Positions 16,268-26,109 are shown, counted from the stretch's first letter. The stretch: 64,000 nt of DNA from Cyclobacteriaceae bacterium (GCA_019638255.1 JAHBUD010000001.1:3038001-3102000), one strand, 5' to 3'. Numbers and translations are program-made. The notes: generated by a model from the letters alone, not told the origin.

Positions 16268-17467
16268 ATGCATTATTCTCAAACTACACCGGAAACTATT
16301 GACTTCCCGCTGGCCCTGGAAGATCTGCTGGGAAAGCTCATTGCATTTTCCATGGAGAACGATTACGCACTGGCAGCATGGCGCACACCCGGATCAAGTC
16401 AGACACAAGTAATACTAACCATCAAGCCCGAACATTTTTTACTTACTGATTCTTTCGAACAAATCGGGGCAGGATTTATTTTTCATCCCTTTGATGTAAG
16501 CCAGCCGGGAACATTCATCAAGGCCGACATTCAGTTCAATTTTCAAAACGGTAAGCTTCAGCCCGAAGCTACTGAAAATGAAAATACAAAAGCATTTGAA
16601 TGGCTGAGCACGCATCAGGTCGATACAACCATATCTTTTGATAAAAAGAAATTCTTACGGCCAAAAACCCTCAACGGTGCAGTTGATTTTAAGGAACTGG
16701 TTCAGCATTCCATCCGCTATATCGAGCATGGCCATGCCGAAAAAATTGTTCCTTCGCGAATAAAAGCAGTACCCCTCCCGTCATCGTTTGATGTTGCCGA
16801 GACATTCATACATTTAGAGCGAAATTACTCCAACGCACTAGTATCCTTTGTCTATACGCCTAAGCACGGTGCATGGCTGGGCGCATCGCCCGAGATTCTT
16901 GTATCGGTTGAAAAAAATACATTCCGAACAATTGCCTTGGCAGGCACACAGGCATATCAAACAGGAATAAACCTTAAGCAAGTAGCCTGGACACAAAAAG
17001 AAATTGAAGAACAGGCCATGGTGAGTCGCTACATCATCAACTGTTTTAAGAAAATCAGGCTTCGTGAGTTCGAGGAGCACGGACCAAAAACGGTCATCGC
17101 AGGAAATCTCATGCATTTGAAAACCGATTTCTCGGTGGATATGAAAGCTACCAATTTTCCTCAACTCGGCTCGGTAATGCTACGCTTGCTGCACCCAACC
17201 TCTGCCGTGTGTGGTACACCGCTTGAATCTGCCAGAAAATTCTTACAAGAACATGAAGGTTATGCGCGTGAATTTTACACTGGCTTTCTTGGTCCGGTTA
17301 ACCTGAATGAATCAAGCCATTTATTTGTGAACTTGCGCTGCATGCAATTGTTTGCCGACAAAGCATGGCTATATGCTGGCGCTGGTGTTACAGCCGATTC
17401 CATTCCCGTAAAAGAATGGGAAGAGACCGAAATAAAAATGAATACGTTGCTCGAAGTGATTGGCTGA
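16268..17467 (+). CDS. menF: Isochorismate synthase
   Basis: A 399-residue chorismate-binding enzyme that converts chorismate to isochorismate, the committing step to menaquinone. The C-terminal chorismate-binding domain spans about residues 140-395. It shows KIVPSR, GAWLGASPEILV, ALAGTQAY, KEIEEQAMVSRYI, LHPTSAVCGTPLESA, and the final FYTGFLGPV and RCMQLF strands. The N-terminal 130 residues are poorly conserved, as usual. Operon context (menI before, menD after) separates it from salicylate or siderophore versions. Start and length are normal. Confidence 0.93.
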   Translation: MHYSQTTPETIDFPLALEDLLGKLIAFSMENDYALAAWRTPGSSQTQVILTIKPEHFLLTDSFEQIGAGFIFHPFDVSQPGTFIKADIQFNFQNGKLQPEATENENTKAFEWLSTHQVDTTISFDKKKFLRPKTLNGAVDFKELVQHSIRYIEHGHAEKIVPSRIKAVPLPSSFDVAETFIHLERNYSNALVSFVYTPKHGAWLGASPEILVSVEKNTFRTIALAGTQAYQTGINLKQVAWTQKEIEEQAMVSRYIINCFKKIRLREFEEHGPKTVIAGNLMHLKTDFSVDMKATNFPQLGSVMLRLLHPTSAVCGTPLESARKFLQEHEGYAREFYTGFLGPVNLNESSHLFVNLRCMQLFADKAWLYAGAGVTADSIPVKEWEETEIKMNTLLEVIG

Positions 17468-17473
17468 GTGAGT

Positions 17474-19204
17474 ATGAGCCGTTATCAACCCATATATGAC
17501 ATTGCCAGTTTATGTGTTCGCAAAGGAATCACAAACGTGGTCTTGTCCCCCGGTTCACGGTGTGCACCGCTCACATTGGCCTTCGCGCGACATAAAAAAA
17601 TAACCTGCAGAACCATCAGTGATGAACGAAGTGCCGCCTTTATAGGGTTAGGCATGGCTAAGAAAACCCAAATACCCACCGCATTGGTGTGCACCTCTGG
17701 AACAGCCGTATTTAATTATGCACCTGCTGTTGCCGAAGCATTTTTTTCCAAAACTCCACTAATAGTTTTCACAGCCGACCGGCCTGCAGAATGGATAGCG
17801 CAACAGGATGGCCAAACTATTTTTCAACACGGTATTTTCGGACAACATGTTAAGGCTTCCTTTCAGCTTCCGCAGGATTACAGCCATCCGGATTCTGTTT
17901 GGGCCATTAACCGAATTGTAAATGATGCCATTAACCTGGCGATGCAGGAACCCAAAGGCCCAGTGCATATCAATGCACCCTTTCGCGAACCGCTTTACCC
18001 GGAAACAAATGAAGACATTACTTATACGGATGCAATAACCGTAAGAAACCTTGTACAGGCCGAGCCTGTGCTTTCGCGATCAACCCGAAAGCAATTGGCA
18101 AAGGAACTATCGAACTACAACAAAATTTTATTGGTAGGCGGACAGCAGCATTTGGAAGCTCCAGCCATTCAATTTATCGGTCAGGTTTGCCAGAAACAAA
18201 ATTTGCCTTTGCTGGGCGATGTCATCTCAAACCTGCATGGCATCGATAACCTGATTCGCCATTCCGATCTTTTCCTTGGCCAGGCCAATGAGGCAATAAA
18301 AAAATCGCTTCAGCCCGATCTGCTCATTACGTTTGGCGAATCGATCATCTCCAAAAATGTAAAGCTTTTTCTGAGGCAATTTCCAGCACATGCACATTGG
18401 CATGTACAGGCGGGAGGAGTACCGGCAGATACCTTTCAAGGTCTGACGAAAGTAATCCAAACAGAAGCTACCGAATTTTTCGATTTTCTTGACAAGCTCG
18501 AGACAACTGAAAACTTTGAGCGCCAAAAACAGAGCAACTATCAAAAACTTTGGGAAGTAGAGGAACGAAAAACACTCCGTTGCCTGGAGAAATTTTTTCC
18601 ACACAAGGATTTAGCTGAACTTGAACTGGTACACGAACTCATACAAGCACTGCCTGACAATTGCGACCTTCACCTGGCCAACTCCATGAGTGTTAGGTAT
18701 GCAAATTTTATCGGCTTAGGTGCCCAGAAAAAGAACATTGAAGTTTTTAGCAACCGCGGAACGAGCGGCATTGATGGCTGTACAAGCACAGCCGTAGGAA
18801 ATGCGTTGGTCAGTAACAAACCCACCATTTTTTTCACCGGAGACATGGCTTTTTTTTATGACAGGAATGCTTTCTGGCATAATTACCCGTTGCCAAATTT
18901 TCGGGTAGTAGTGCTGAACAATCATGGAGGTACCATTTTTAATTTGATTGATGGGCCTTCTTCCTTGCCGGAGACTGGAGAATACTTCGTTACCCATCAG
19001 ACCTTGTCAGCCAAAAAGCTCTGCGAAGAGTTTGGTTTTGATTACCTGAAGATCGACAACCGCAGAAAAATCAAAAACATGCTTAAAGATTTTTTTGACT
19101 TTGACAACAGCACAAAAATTTTGGAATTCGAATCAGCACACAGCCTGAACAAAACTATTTTTGAAGAGTTAAAAAAGAAAATAAAACAACAGTATGAACC
19201 TTAA
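17474..19204 (+). CDS. menD: 2-succinyl-5-enolpyruvyl-6-hydroxy-3-cyclohexene-1-carboxylate synthase
   Basis: About 576 residues, a thiamine-diphosphate enzyme joining isochorismate and 2-oxoglutarate. Visible motifs are [18 protein letters not shown] (residues 20-37), [15 protein letters not shown] with the catalytic Glu, [26 protein letters not shown], and the C-terminal TPP/Mg segment [16 protein letters not shown] with [11 protein letters not shown]. The ATG at 17474 was preferred over a GTG two codons earlier. It starts 6 bases after menF and overlaps menB by 11 bases, so translational coupling is likely. Confidence 0.95.
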   Translation: MSRYQPIYDIASLCVRKGITNVVLSPGSRCAPLTLAFARHKKITCRTISDERSAAFIGLGMAKKTQIPTALVCTSGTAVFNYAPAVAEAFFSKTPLIVFTADRPAEWIAQQDGQTIFQHGIFGQHVKASFQLPQDYSHPDSVWAINRIVNDAINLAMQEPKGPVHINAPFREPLYPETNEDITYTDAITVRNLVQAEPVLSRSTRKQLAKELSNYNKILLVGGQQHLEAPAIQFIGQVCQKQNLPLLGDVISNLHGIDNLIRHSDLFLGQANEAIKKSLQPDLLITFGESIISKNVKLFLRQFPAHAHWHVQAGGVPADTFQGLTKVIQTEATEFFDFLDKLETTENFERQKQSNYQKLWEVEERKTLRCLEKFFPHKDLAELELVHELIQALPDNCDLHLANSMSVRYANFIGLGAQKKNIEVFSNRGTSGIDGCTSTAVGNALVSNKPTIFFTGDMAFFYDRNAFWHNYPLPNFRVVVLNNHGGTIFNLIDGPSSLPETGEYFVTHQTLSAKKLCEEFGFDYLKIDNRRKIKNMLKDFFDFDNSTKILEFESAHSLNKTIFEELKKKIKQQYEP

Positions 19205-20018
19205 ATATCCCTGGAAACCGATTAAAGAATACAAAGAGATTTTGTTTCATCAATATGAAGGTATTGCACGCATCAGCATCAATCGCCCACACGTGCACAA
19301 TGCATTTACCCCACTCACCGTGCAGGAAATGATTGATGCTATGTACATCTGCCGTGAAGATGCGGATATTCGTGTCGTGGTCTTTACCGGTGAAGGCGGA
19401 AAAGCCTTTTGCAGCGGTGGCGATCAGAGTGTTCGCGGGCATGGCGGTTATGTTGGGCAAGATGCCACCCCTCGCTTGAATGTGCTTGATCTTCAAAAGA
19501 TGATCCGTTCCATTCCGAAACCGGTAATTGCGGCTGTGGCTGGATGGGCCATTGGTGGTGGCCACGTATTGCATGTGGTGTGTGATCTTTCCATCGCTGC
19601 GGAGAATGCCCGTTTCGGTCAAACCGGTCCGAAAGTAGGCAGCTTTGATGGCGGATTTGGTGCCTCCTACCTGGCACGGATTGTCGGCCAGAAAAAAGCA
19701 CGTGAAATCTGGTACTTGTGCGATCAATACGATGCCCAGGAAGCGCTTGATATGGGGCTTGTAAATAAGGTTGTACCCTTGGATAAATTGGAAGAGACCT
19801 ATGTGGCCTGGTGTAAAAAAATTATTGCCAAGAGTCCGTTAGCCATTCGTATGCTCAAAGCATCATTTAATGCCGAACTTGATGGTCAGGCCGGTATTCA
19901 GGAATTGGCTGGAAACGCTACACTCCTCTATTACCTGAGTGACGAAGCTAAAGAAGGCAAGAATGCCTTTTTGGAAAAGCGTGAGCCCGACTGGGATAAA
20001 TTTCCAAAATTCCCCTAG
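19194..20018 (+). CDS. menB: 1,4-dihydroxy-2-naphthoyl-CoA synthase
   Basis: A 274-residue crotonase-fold enzyme that closes the second ring of the naphthoquinone nucleus from o-succinylbenzoyl-CoA. Diagnostic segments are [18 protein letters not shown], the oxyanion loop [40 protein letters not shown], and [20 protein letters not shown] carrying the family-specific Ser and Asp region. Its first codons overlap the end of menD by 11 bases. Length and ends are typical. Confidence 0.96.
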   Translation: MNLKYPWKPIKEYKEILFHQYEGIARISINRPHVHNAFTPLTVQEMIDAMYICREDADIRVVVFTGEGGKAFCSGGDQSVRGHGGYVGQDATPRLNVLDLQKMIRSIPKPVIAAVAGWAIGGGHVLHVVCDLSIAAENARFGQTGPKVGSFDGGFGASYLARIVGQKKAREIWYLCDQYDAQEALDMGLVNKVVPLDKLEETYVAWCKKIIAKSPLAIRMLKASFNAELDGQAGIQELAGNATLLYYLSDEAKEGKNAFLEKREPDWDKFPKFP

Positions 20019-20050
20019 CCTATTGAAGCGGTCTGTTAACTAATATCAAG

Positions 20051-21163
20051 GTGACGTATTCTTTTGATTCAATTTGGATCAATCAGCGTAAAGAAGCTAT
20101 AAACTCCATTATACAAGGGGAAACTAAACCTTTAAGCGACTACGAAGCTAATACCTTTGAGTTTATCAAACTATGGCTGAGTGGTCAAGCGAATTTCGAA
20201 TTACAAACGAGCGGATCTACCGGTTCACCTAAACCTATCACGCTGAAACGCCCGGACATGATCGCCAGTGCGAACAGAACCGTTTCAGCCCTGGATTTAA
20301 AGCGGGGCACTACAGCCCTGGTATGTCTGGATATCCGATACATCGCGGGTAAAATGATGCTGGTTCGGGCATTGGAAAACAACATGGTGATCGTTATGGT
20401 GGAGCCGTCTGCAGACCCTTTTAAAAACCTACCAGCGGGTACTTCAATTGATTTCATGGCCGTTGTTCCGCTTCAGTTGCAAACCATTATTGCAAACCGG
20501 GATTACCACGACCGGTTAAATTCCTTGGCTGCCGTGCTGGTTGGAGGTGCTCCAGTTAGCGTTAAGCTGACGGATGATCTTCAACGGTTTACCTGCCCTG
20601 TTTATGAAACCTACGGCATGACAGAAACCCTTTCCAATGTTGCTTTAAAACTTTTGAATACTCCAGCAAAGGCAGATCACTTTAAAGTACTCCCCGAAAT
20701 CTCCATCGATACCGATCCTCGCGAATGCCTGGTTATACACGATCACCTGTTAACTAACAACGTAGTAACAAACGACTTAGTAGCACTTCATCAAAACGGT
20801 TTTCAGTGGATTGGGCGTATCGACAATGTCATTAATACCGGAGGTATAAAAGTAAGCCCCGAAAGCATCGAAGGGCAATTGGGCGCTATCCTTGGAAAAG
20901 ACTTTGACCATCAATTTTTTATATCCGGAACGCCCCATGAAAAGTTAGGCGAACAGGTGACCCTATTTGTTGCAGCTGAATCGATACCTGACAAAACCTT
21001 AGCCCTTCTGAAGTGTGCTATTGACCAACTAAAAGCAAAAGCAGAGAGGCCAAAAAAGATCATTATTGTCGACAAATTTCGCGAAACAACTACAGGCAAG
21101 ATCGACCGTAAAGCAACCCGGAACAGTGTGCCAAGATCAATTACTGATTTAACAATAAACTGA
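20051..21163 (+). CDS. menE: o-Succinylbenzoate-CoA ligase-like AMP-binding enzyme
   Basis: A 370-residue member of the adenylate-forming superfamily, shorter than the usual ~450-500 residues, as is common for Bacteroidota MenE. The P-loop LQTSGSTGSPKPITL is at about residues 53-67, ETYGMTETLSNVAL near 189-202, the hinge GRIDNVINTGGIKVSPESIE near 256-275, and the C-terminal catalytic lysine in TTGKIDRKA. The start is GTG. It follows menB by 32 bases. The role is assigned from context plus motifs. menC, menA and menH are not in the cluster. Confidence 0.85.
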   Translation: MTYSFDSIWINQRKEAINSIIQGETKPLSDYEANTFEFIKLWLSGQANFELQTSGSTGSPKPITLKRPDMIASANRTVSALDLKRGTTALVCLDIRYIAGKMMLVRALENNMVIVMVEPSADPFKNLPAGTSIDFMAVVPLQLQTIIANRDYHDRLNSLAAVLVGGAPVSVKLTDDLQRFTCPVYETYGMTETLSNVALKLLNTPAKADHFKVLPEISIDTDPRECLVIHDHLLTNNVVTNDLVALHQNGFQWIGRIDNVINTGGIKVSPESIEGQLGAILGKDFDHQFFISGTPHEKLGEQVTLFVAAESIPDKTLALLKCAIDQLKAKAERPKKIIIVDKFRETTTGKIDRKATRNSVPRSITDLTIN

Positions 21164-21279
21164 TAATTTTAGCTTAATTCTCCTGATTTACAAGAATTTT
21201 ACCTTTATCAAGAATTTAGCGCTTACCTTTTTGAGGTGAATAGAATTGAGAATTGGCTTTCTAAAACGAATATTTTTAG

Positions 21280-21287
21280 TAAGTTTG
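21280..21287 (+). promoter_or_regulatory. Candidate -7 promoter element for the response regulator operon
   Basis: TAAGTTTG fits TAnnTTTG. TTTC at 21258-21261 lies 18 bases upstream as a weak -33 candidate. The start codon at 21366 is 78 bases further on, leaving a long leader that holds the CTTTAA repeats. Confidence 0.45.
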
Positions 21288-21306
21288 TCTGTCTATAGTT
21301 TTTTGG

Positions 21307-21353
21307 CTTTAAATCCCCGCCTTTAATCCAGGGCTTTAAAGCACGTACTTTAA
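21307..21353 (+). repeat. Four evenly spaced CTTTAA repeats in the leader of the regulator operon
   Basis: CTTTAA occurs at 21307, 21321, 21334 and 21348, start-to-start steps of 14, 13 and 14 bases. The words are embedded in similar contexts (GGCTTTAAA twice, GCCTTTAAT once). They lie between the predicted promoter and the ATG at 21366. Possible roles are a multi-site protein-binding region or an RNA element; which one cannot be told from sequence. Confidence 0.6.
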
Positions 21354-21365
21354 AAAAAAAGAACC

Positions 21366-21749
21366 ATGAAAAAGGTTTTGGTCATCGAAGATGACGAGCC
21401 TTTGTGCTGGCTGCTGGAGAAAATTCTCAGTAAGAAGTACGAGGTATTCATTATGAATGACGGTCTGGAGGCACTCTCGTGGTTATCCTCTGGAAACTCA
21501 GCGGATTTAATTATCTCCGATATTCGTATGCCCTCTTTGGATGGAATACAATTACTCGAAAATCTTAAGCAAAGTGGTCTTTACAAGGACATACCTGTTA
21601 TAATTTTGTCTAGTTTTGAGGATCCGAGAAAAAGAAAGGAATGCATGGATTTAGGTGCTGTAGATTACTTCATTAAACCATTTGATCCGCAGCATTTTAT
21701 CAGCCGTGTGAAGGAAATATTTGTTCAATCAATGATTGCCCGGAAATGA
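21366..21749 (+). CDS. Single-domain CheY-like response regulator
   Basis: A 127-residue receiver domain with no output domain. The acidic pocket is Glu8, Asp9, Asp10 and the phospho-acceptor is Asp52 in LIISDIRMP. The switch residues are Ser in VIILSSFED and Lys in DYFIKPFD. A full signalling site is therefore present. Its stop codon overlaps the ATG of the sugar transferase by four bases (ATGA), so the two are made together. No intact histidine kinase lies in the window; the cognate kinase must be elsewhere. It likely tunes the glycan operon at protein level, by inference from coupling. Confidence 0.9.
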   Translation: MKKVLVIEDDEPLCWLLEKILSKKYEVFIMNDGLEALSWLSSGNSADLIISDIRMPSLDGIQLLENLKQSGLYKDIPVIILSSFEDPRKRKECMDLGAVDYFIKPFDPQHFISRVKEIFVQSMIARK

Positions 21750-22855
21750 GCGCGGAAATCATGAATATATCGTCTTCGACTGTTTTTACGGAAGAATCCA
21801 GTTCGTCAACTGGAACAAACGAACGTGTTGGAAATATCATTAAAATAAAAAAAGCTGATAGTCGCCAGCTTGATAACCTTAACCTTGAAGGCATTTCAGT
21901 TACCTATCTTTCATTTGAAGAGTTGGAGCGTTCGCTTCAAAATGAAATCAACAAACCAACAGCTATTTTTATAGGCACAGACTTTGACCGGGATGAAATC
22001 GGCAACCTTCCTGATTTACTGAAACAATACTGCATACCCTTCATTCTATTTACCGGTAAATTTGAACAGGCTGCGAAATCCAAAGCAGCAGAATTACTGG
22101 TAGATGATTACTTATTTGGAGCTATTAATTCATGCCTGATTAAGCGTCTTGATGTTATCCGAAAACTTAAAGTTTATAACAGCAATCGCGAACTTATCTT
22201 AAAATCACAGCAAGCAAAGGTTACTCCTACCATCAAACTATGGAGACTAAAACGAACTGTTGACATCCTTGTTTCTGCTTCTGCCTTGTTGATTTTATCA
22301 CCTATCCTGCTACTCATCGCCCTTATCATTAAATTGGAATCGAAAGGCCCGGTGTTTTACATTGCTAAGCGTGCAGGTTCTGGGTACAAAATTTTCGATT
22401 TTTACAAATTTCGCTCCATGCGTTCAGGAGCTGATCAGGAATTGAAAAAATTTGCTGAGTTAAATCAGTACGGTACGGATGAAAGTGACAGTGTATTTTT
22501 CAAGATTAAAGACGATCCACGCATCACAAGGTTCGGCATGTTTTTACGTCAAACCAGTTTGGATGAAATACCGCAATTGTTAAATGTTTTGAAAGGAGAC
22601 ATGTCACTTGTTGGAAATCGCCCGCTACCCTTGTATGAAGCAGAGAAGCTGACCAAGGATAAAATAGCCTGGCGATTTTTAGCCCCTGCAGGTCTTACCG
22701 GCCTATGGCAAATTACAAAGCGCGGTAGAGATGATATGTCGCCTGAGGAGCGTATTCAATTAGACATGGAATATGCCATGACCAATTCATTTCTGGGTGA
22801 CATGAAGATTATCCTGAAGACTTTTCCTGCGCTGTTGCAGAAGGAGAAGGTTTGA
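21746..22855 (+). CDS. Polyprenyl-phosphate sugar-1-phosphate transferase with receiver-like N-terminus
   Basis: A 369-residue initiating glycan enzyme. Residues about 165-369 are the bacterial sugar transferase domain: a membrane helix (LVSASALLILSPILLLIALII), then KFRSMRSGAD, the catalytic QTSLDEIPQLLNVLKGDMSLVGNRPLP block split over two motifs, and PAGLTGLWQITKRGRDD. It would transfer a sugar-phosphate to undecaprenyl phosphate. The N-terminal ~150 residues are not a membrane domain as in WbaP/WcaJ; they look like a receiver-like alpha/beta domain with TAIFIGTDFDRDEIGNLP in place of the phospho-acceptor loop. It overlaps the response regulator gene by 4 bases and heads four glycosyltransferase genes. 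Confidence 0.88.
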   Translation: MSAEIMNISSSTVFTEESSSSTGTNERVGNIIKIKKADSRQLDNLNLEGISVTYLSFEELERSLQNEINKPTAIFIGTDFDRDEIGNLPDLLKQYCIPFILFTGKFEQAAKSKAAELLVDDYLFGAINSCLIKRLDVIRKLKVYNSNRELILKSQQAKVTPTIKLWRLKRTVDILVSASALLILSPILLLIALIIKLESKGPVFYIAKRAGSGYKIFDFYKFRSMRSGADQELKKFAELNQYGTDESDSVFFKIKDDPRITRFGMFLRQTSLDEIPQLLNVLKGDMSLVGNRPLPLYEAEKLTKDKIAWRFLAPAGLTGLWQITKRGRDDMSPEERIQLDMEYAMTNSFLGDMKIILKTFPALLQKEKV

Positions 22856-22861
22856 TCCCTT

Positions 22862-23998
22862 ATGACTAAAATCAGAATCCTTCATTGCATTAGACAAGGG
22901 CAAGTCGGGGGCGGAGAAAGTCATATTTTAGATCTCGTCTCAAATTTAAACCCCAATCAATTTGAATCTATCGTTCTTGCCTTTACAAGCGGACCCATGA
23001 TTCACCAGCTCAAAGAGCTTAACATACAGCATCATGTAATCCCAACCACTAAACCTTTTGACTTTACAATATGGTCAAAGGTTAAGGAGTTCATAAAAGC
23101 AAACCATGTTGATTTAGTTCATATTCATGGCACACGGGCGTACTCCAACACCTTTGCAGCGTCAATGCTGTTAAAGAAAAAAATAATCTACACCGTTCAC
23201 GGTTGGTCGTTTAATGATTTCCAAAGTTCACTGAAAAGGAAACTTGCAGTAACTATCGAAGAATGCTTTATTAAAATTAGTGATACCACAATAAATGTCT
23301 CTCATCAAAATAGACTCATAGGAAAACAATATATAAAAAGACTTAATTCAATCGTTATTCAAAATGGCATTGACACAGAAAAGTTCAATCCTGATAAAAA
23401 TTTCAAAGACATAAGAAAAGAGTTGAACATCCCTGATGAGCGTATGCTCATAGGCTATATCGCCAGAATGACTAAACAAAAAGATCCAATAACTTTAATA
23501 CGAGCTTTCAACAGCTTAATTGAGCGTGGACTTACCAATTATCACCTTCTTATTGTGGGCGATGGTGAGCTGACTGTTTCCGCTAAAGATTTGGTAAATA
23601 AACTTGGTATTTCATCGAACGTTAGCTTTGAAGGATTCAGAAGCGATATACCTGATATTCTTAATTCCATTGACATTTACTGTCTTCCTTCGCTTTGGGA
23701 GGGTCTCCCGGTGGGCCTTTTAGAAGCAATGGCCATGAAGAAAGTAGTAATTGCCACTAATGTTGATGGCACAAAAGAAGTAATTCACCACGGAGTGAAT
23801 GGGTTCCTGTTTAATGTCAAAGATTATAGCAATCTATCAAATCAGATAGTAGAGGTTACCGAGAATGCTCCACTACGAAAAACACTACAGGAGAATGCAC
23901 ACAAAACAATAGCAAACCAATTCTCCTTATCTGGAATGATTAAACGCACAGAAGAAATCTACTCCAACTTATTGAACGGTTATCATGTTAATAATTGA
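22862..23998 (+). CDS. GT4 family glycosyltransferase
   Basis: A 378-residue GT-B glycosyltransferase, cytosolic or membrane-peripheral. The N-terminal domain carries the GQVGGGESHILDLVSNL loop, typical of retaining GT4 enzymes. The C-terminal nucleotide-sugar site shows IGYIARMTKQKDPITLIRAF, then PSLWEGLPVGLLEAMAMKK with the E-x7-E motif, and NGFLFNVKD. It starts 6 bases after the sugar transferase. Codons are visibly more AT-rich than in the men operon. Donor and acceptor are unknown. Confidence 0.9.
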   Translation: MTKIRILHCIRQGQVGGGESHILDLVSNLNPNQFESIVLAFTSGPMIHQLKELNIQHHVIPTTKPFDFTIWSKVKEFIKANHVDLVHIHGTRAYSNTFAASMLLKKKIIYTVHGWSFNDFQSSLKRKLAVTIEECFIKISDTTINVSHQNRLIGKQYIKRLNSIVIQNGIDTEKFNPDKNFKDIRKELNIPDERMLIGYIARMTKQKDPITLIRAFNSLIERGLTNYHLLIVGDGELTVSAKDLVNKLGISSNVSFEGFRSDIPDILNSIDIYCLPSLWEGLPVGLLEAMAMKKVVIATNVDGTKEVIHHGVNGFLFNVKDYSNLSNQIVEVTENAPLRKTLQENAHKTIANQFSLSGMIKRTEEIYSNLLNGYHVNN

Positions 23999-25166
23999 AT
24001 TGATCATACTCCTGTATTTCGGATATACAACGTTATATTCATTAATCTTCCTGGTTGCAGGCTTTTTCTATAAGGACACCAAGTTTGATCTTCAAGATTC
24101 AAAGCAACAAGTTTCAAAATTTTGTGTTCTTATTCCTGCTTATAAAGAAGATTCAGTAATCCTTCACGCGTTAAATGAAAATTTAAAAATTTCGTACCCT
24201 CAAAAATACGCTGACATAGTAGTTATTGCTGATTCACTACATGAAGACACGCTCAATCAACTCAAAAAACTCCCCATTAGGTTATGCGTAGTTTCCTTTG
24301 AATCAAGCACCAAAGTAAAGGCCTTAAATGAGGCATTTACCCAATTGCCTGATGACTATGATTACGCCCTGATTCTTGATGCAGATAATACAATGGAGAA
24401 CGACCTTATCCAAAAATTAAGTCAACTTCATTCATTTGGACATCAGGCCATCCAAGTACAGAGAGCACCAAAGAATCATGAGACAAATATTGCTGTTCTC
24501 GATGGGTTAAGTGAAGCAGTGAATTACGCTATAATTTCCAAAGGAGGACACGTACTAGGATTATCGCCAGGATTAAAAGGTTCCGGCATGTCATTTAAAT
24601 ATTCCTTGATAAAGAAAACGCTTGGCGAAATGATTTCTATAGGGGGTTTTGATCGGGAACTAGAACTGCGGTTAATCAGGAATAACATCAACATTTACTA
24701 CTCACATAACGCAAAAGTTTTTGATCAAAAAGTCAGCTCAGTAAATGTTTTCAAGAATCAGCGTACCCGATGGATTTCTAGCCAATTCCATTATTTAAAG
24801 ACATATCTTCGCACAGGTATTTCAGCATTATTCAATGGAAATATTAATTTCTTTAACAGCGCAGTACTTAGAAACGTACAACTTCCCCGAATTCTCAATC
24901 TAGGCCTTTTAATAATGCTAACAATCCTATTCCTTTTATTTCAACAAGCAACATACTTGGATTATAAAATCTGGATAGCACTTCTGTTACTTAACATAGC
25001 AATAATACTAATCGCTATTCCAGCTAAGCTCTACTCAAAAAAGCTCTTTCTAGCACTCTTCGAAATACCCGTTGTCCTACTTAACATGATCATGATTCTT
25101 TTCAGACTACAAGGCGCAAATAAAAAATTCATTCATACACCTAAGTCTACAATAACTAAAACCTAA
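23985..25166 (+). CDS. Membrane GT2 family glycosyltransferase
   Basis: A 393-residue enzyme with an N-terminal membrane helix (IIELIILLYFGYTTLYSLIFLVAG), a GT-A domain, and two or three C-terminal helices (near 305-365). Motifs are VLIPAYKEDSVI, the metal-binding LILDADNTME, and QRTRWISSQFHYL, which corresponds to the Q-x-x-R-W signature of processive cellulose/hyaluronan-type synthases. It overlaps the preceding GT4 gene by 14 bases. It may add or polymerise beta-linked sugars, though processivity is inferred only from the Q/RxRW motif. Confidence 0.87.
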   Translation: MLIIELIILLYFGYTTLYSLIFLVAGFFYKDTKFDLQDSKQQVSKFCVLIPAYKEDSVILHALNENLKISYPQKYADIVVIADSLHEDTLNQLKKLPIRLCVVSFESSTKVKALNEAFTQLPDDYDYALILDADNTMENDLIQKLSQLHSFGHQAIQVQRAPKNHETNIAVLDGLSEAVNYAIISKGGHVLGLSPGLKGSGMSFKYSLIKKTLGEMISIGGFDRELELRLIRNNINIYYSHNAKVFDQKVSSVNVFKNQRTRWISSQFHYLKTYLRTGISALFNGNINFFNSAVLRNVQLPRILNLGLLIMLTILFLLFQQATYLDYKIWIALLLLNIAIILIAIPAKLYSKKLFLALFEIPVVLLNMIMILFRLQGANKKFIHTPKSTITKT

Positions 25167-25190
25167 CACTCGAATTCACGACCTACTTTC

Positions 25191-26102
25191 ATGAATTACC
25201 CTCTAGTATCAATCATAACCGTCAACTATAATTCACTTGATGTTACACTAGAGTTTCTTGACTCAATATTCAAAATTGAATATCCAACTATTGAGGTGAT
25301 CGTTATTGACAATGCTTCCAACGAAAATCCGCAAAACACCATTTTAAAGAATTATCCGCAAGTAAGATTTTTCAGAACATCCTCAAATCTAGGTTTTGCT
25401 GGCGGTAACAATGTTGGTGTACGTGCTGCTCAGGGTAAGTATATCATGTTTTTGAATAATGACACTGAGGTTTCATCTCAATTCTTACATCCACTTGTTG
25501 AGTTACTTGAACACGATCCAAACATTGGGATTTGCTCACCTTTAATACTTTACTACTATACCGACCACCTGATTCAATATGCAGGGAGTACTAAAGTTAA
25601 TCCATTCACAGGGCGCAATAAGCGGCCCTATTTCATGCAAAGAGACAACAATCAATTCGGACACGCTTTCGAAACATCACTTGCCCATGGAGCGGCTATG
25701 ATGGTTCCGAAACACATTATTCAGCAGGTGGGTGAAATGCCCGAAATATTCTTTCTTTACTACGAAGAACTGGATTGGTGTGAAGCCATAAAAAGGGCTG
25801 GCTACAAAATTTATGTTGAGCCTCGATCAAAAGTCTATCATAAAGAATCAGTATCGGTCGGAAAAATGTCTACTTTTAAAACATACTATCTTAACAGAAG
25901 TCGATTGCTTTATATGAGAAGAAATACATTTGGTCTGAATAAGATCTTATGGGTCATATTCTTTACTTTAATCTCGTTTCCAAAAAACTCCCTACTCTAT
26001 TTGGTTCGAGGTCAGTTTGATCATCTAAAAGCTTTTGCAGATGCCGTTTTATGGAATCTTTCACATAAAAAGAATGGGGAAAGACTAATAAACGCTGATT
26101 GA
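25191..26102 (+). CDS. GT2 family glycosyltransferase (rhamnosyltransferase-like)
   Basis: A 303-residue inverting GT-A enzyme resembling WbbL-type transferases. The N-terminus shows VSIITVNYNSLDVTLEFLDS, then VIDNASNENP, SSNLGFAGGNNVGVRAAQG and the FLNNDTEVS metal site. The acceptor-side segment FFLYYEELDWCEAIKRAGYK and KVYHKESVSVGK is typical of the WbbL group. A hydrophobic C-terminal patch (KILWVIFFTLISFPKNSLLYL) suggests membrane association. Sugar specificity cannot be read from sequence. Confidence 0.9.
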   Translation: MNYPLVSIITVNYNSLDVTLEFLDSIFKIEYPTIEVIVIDNASNENPQNTILKNYPQVRFFRTSSNLGFAGGNNVGVRAAQGKYIMFLNNDTEVSSQFLHPLVELLEHDPNIGICSPLILYYYTDHLIQYAGSTKVNPFTGRNKRPYFMQRDNNQFGHAFETSLAHGAAMMVPKHIIQQVGEMPEIFFLYYEELDWCEAIKRAGYKIYVEPRSKVYHKESVSVGKMSTFKTYYLNRSRLLYMRRNTFGLNKILWVIFFTLISFPKNSLLYLVRGQFDHLKAFADAVLWNLSHKKNGERLINAD

Positions 26103-26109
26103 ACCGTAT

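Noticed and set aside
19155..19727. A 190-codon minus-strand frame across menB
   Set aside because: Shadow of a strongly conserved enzyme gene; no recognisable domain.
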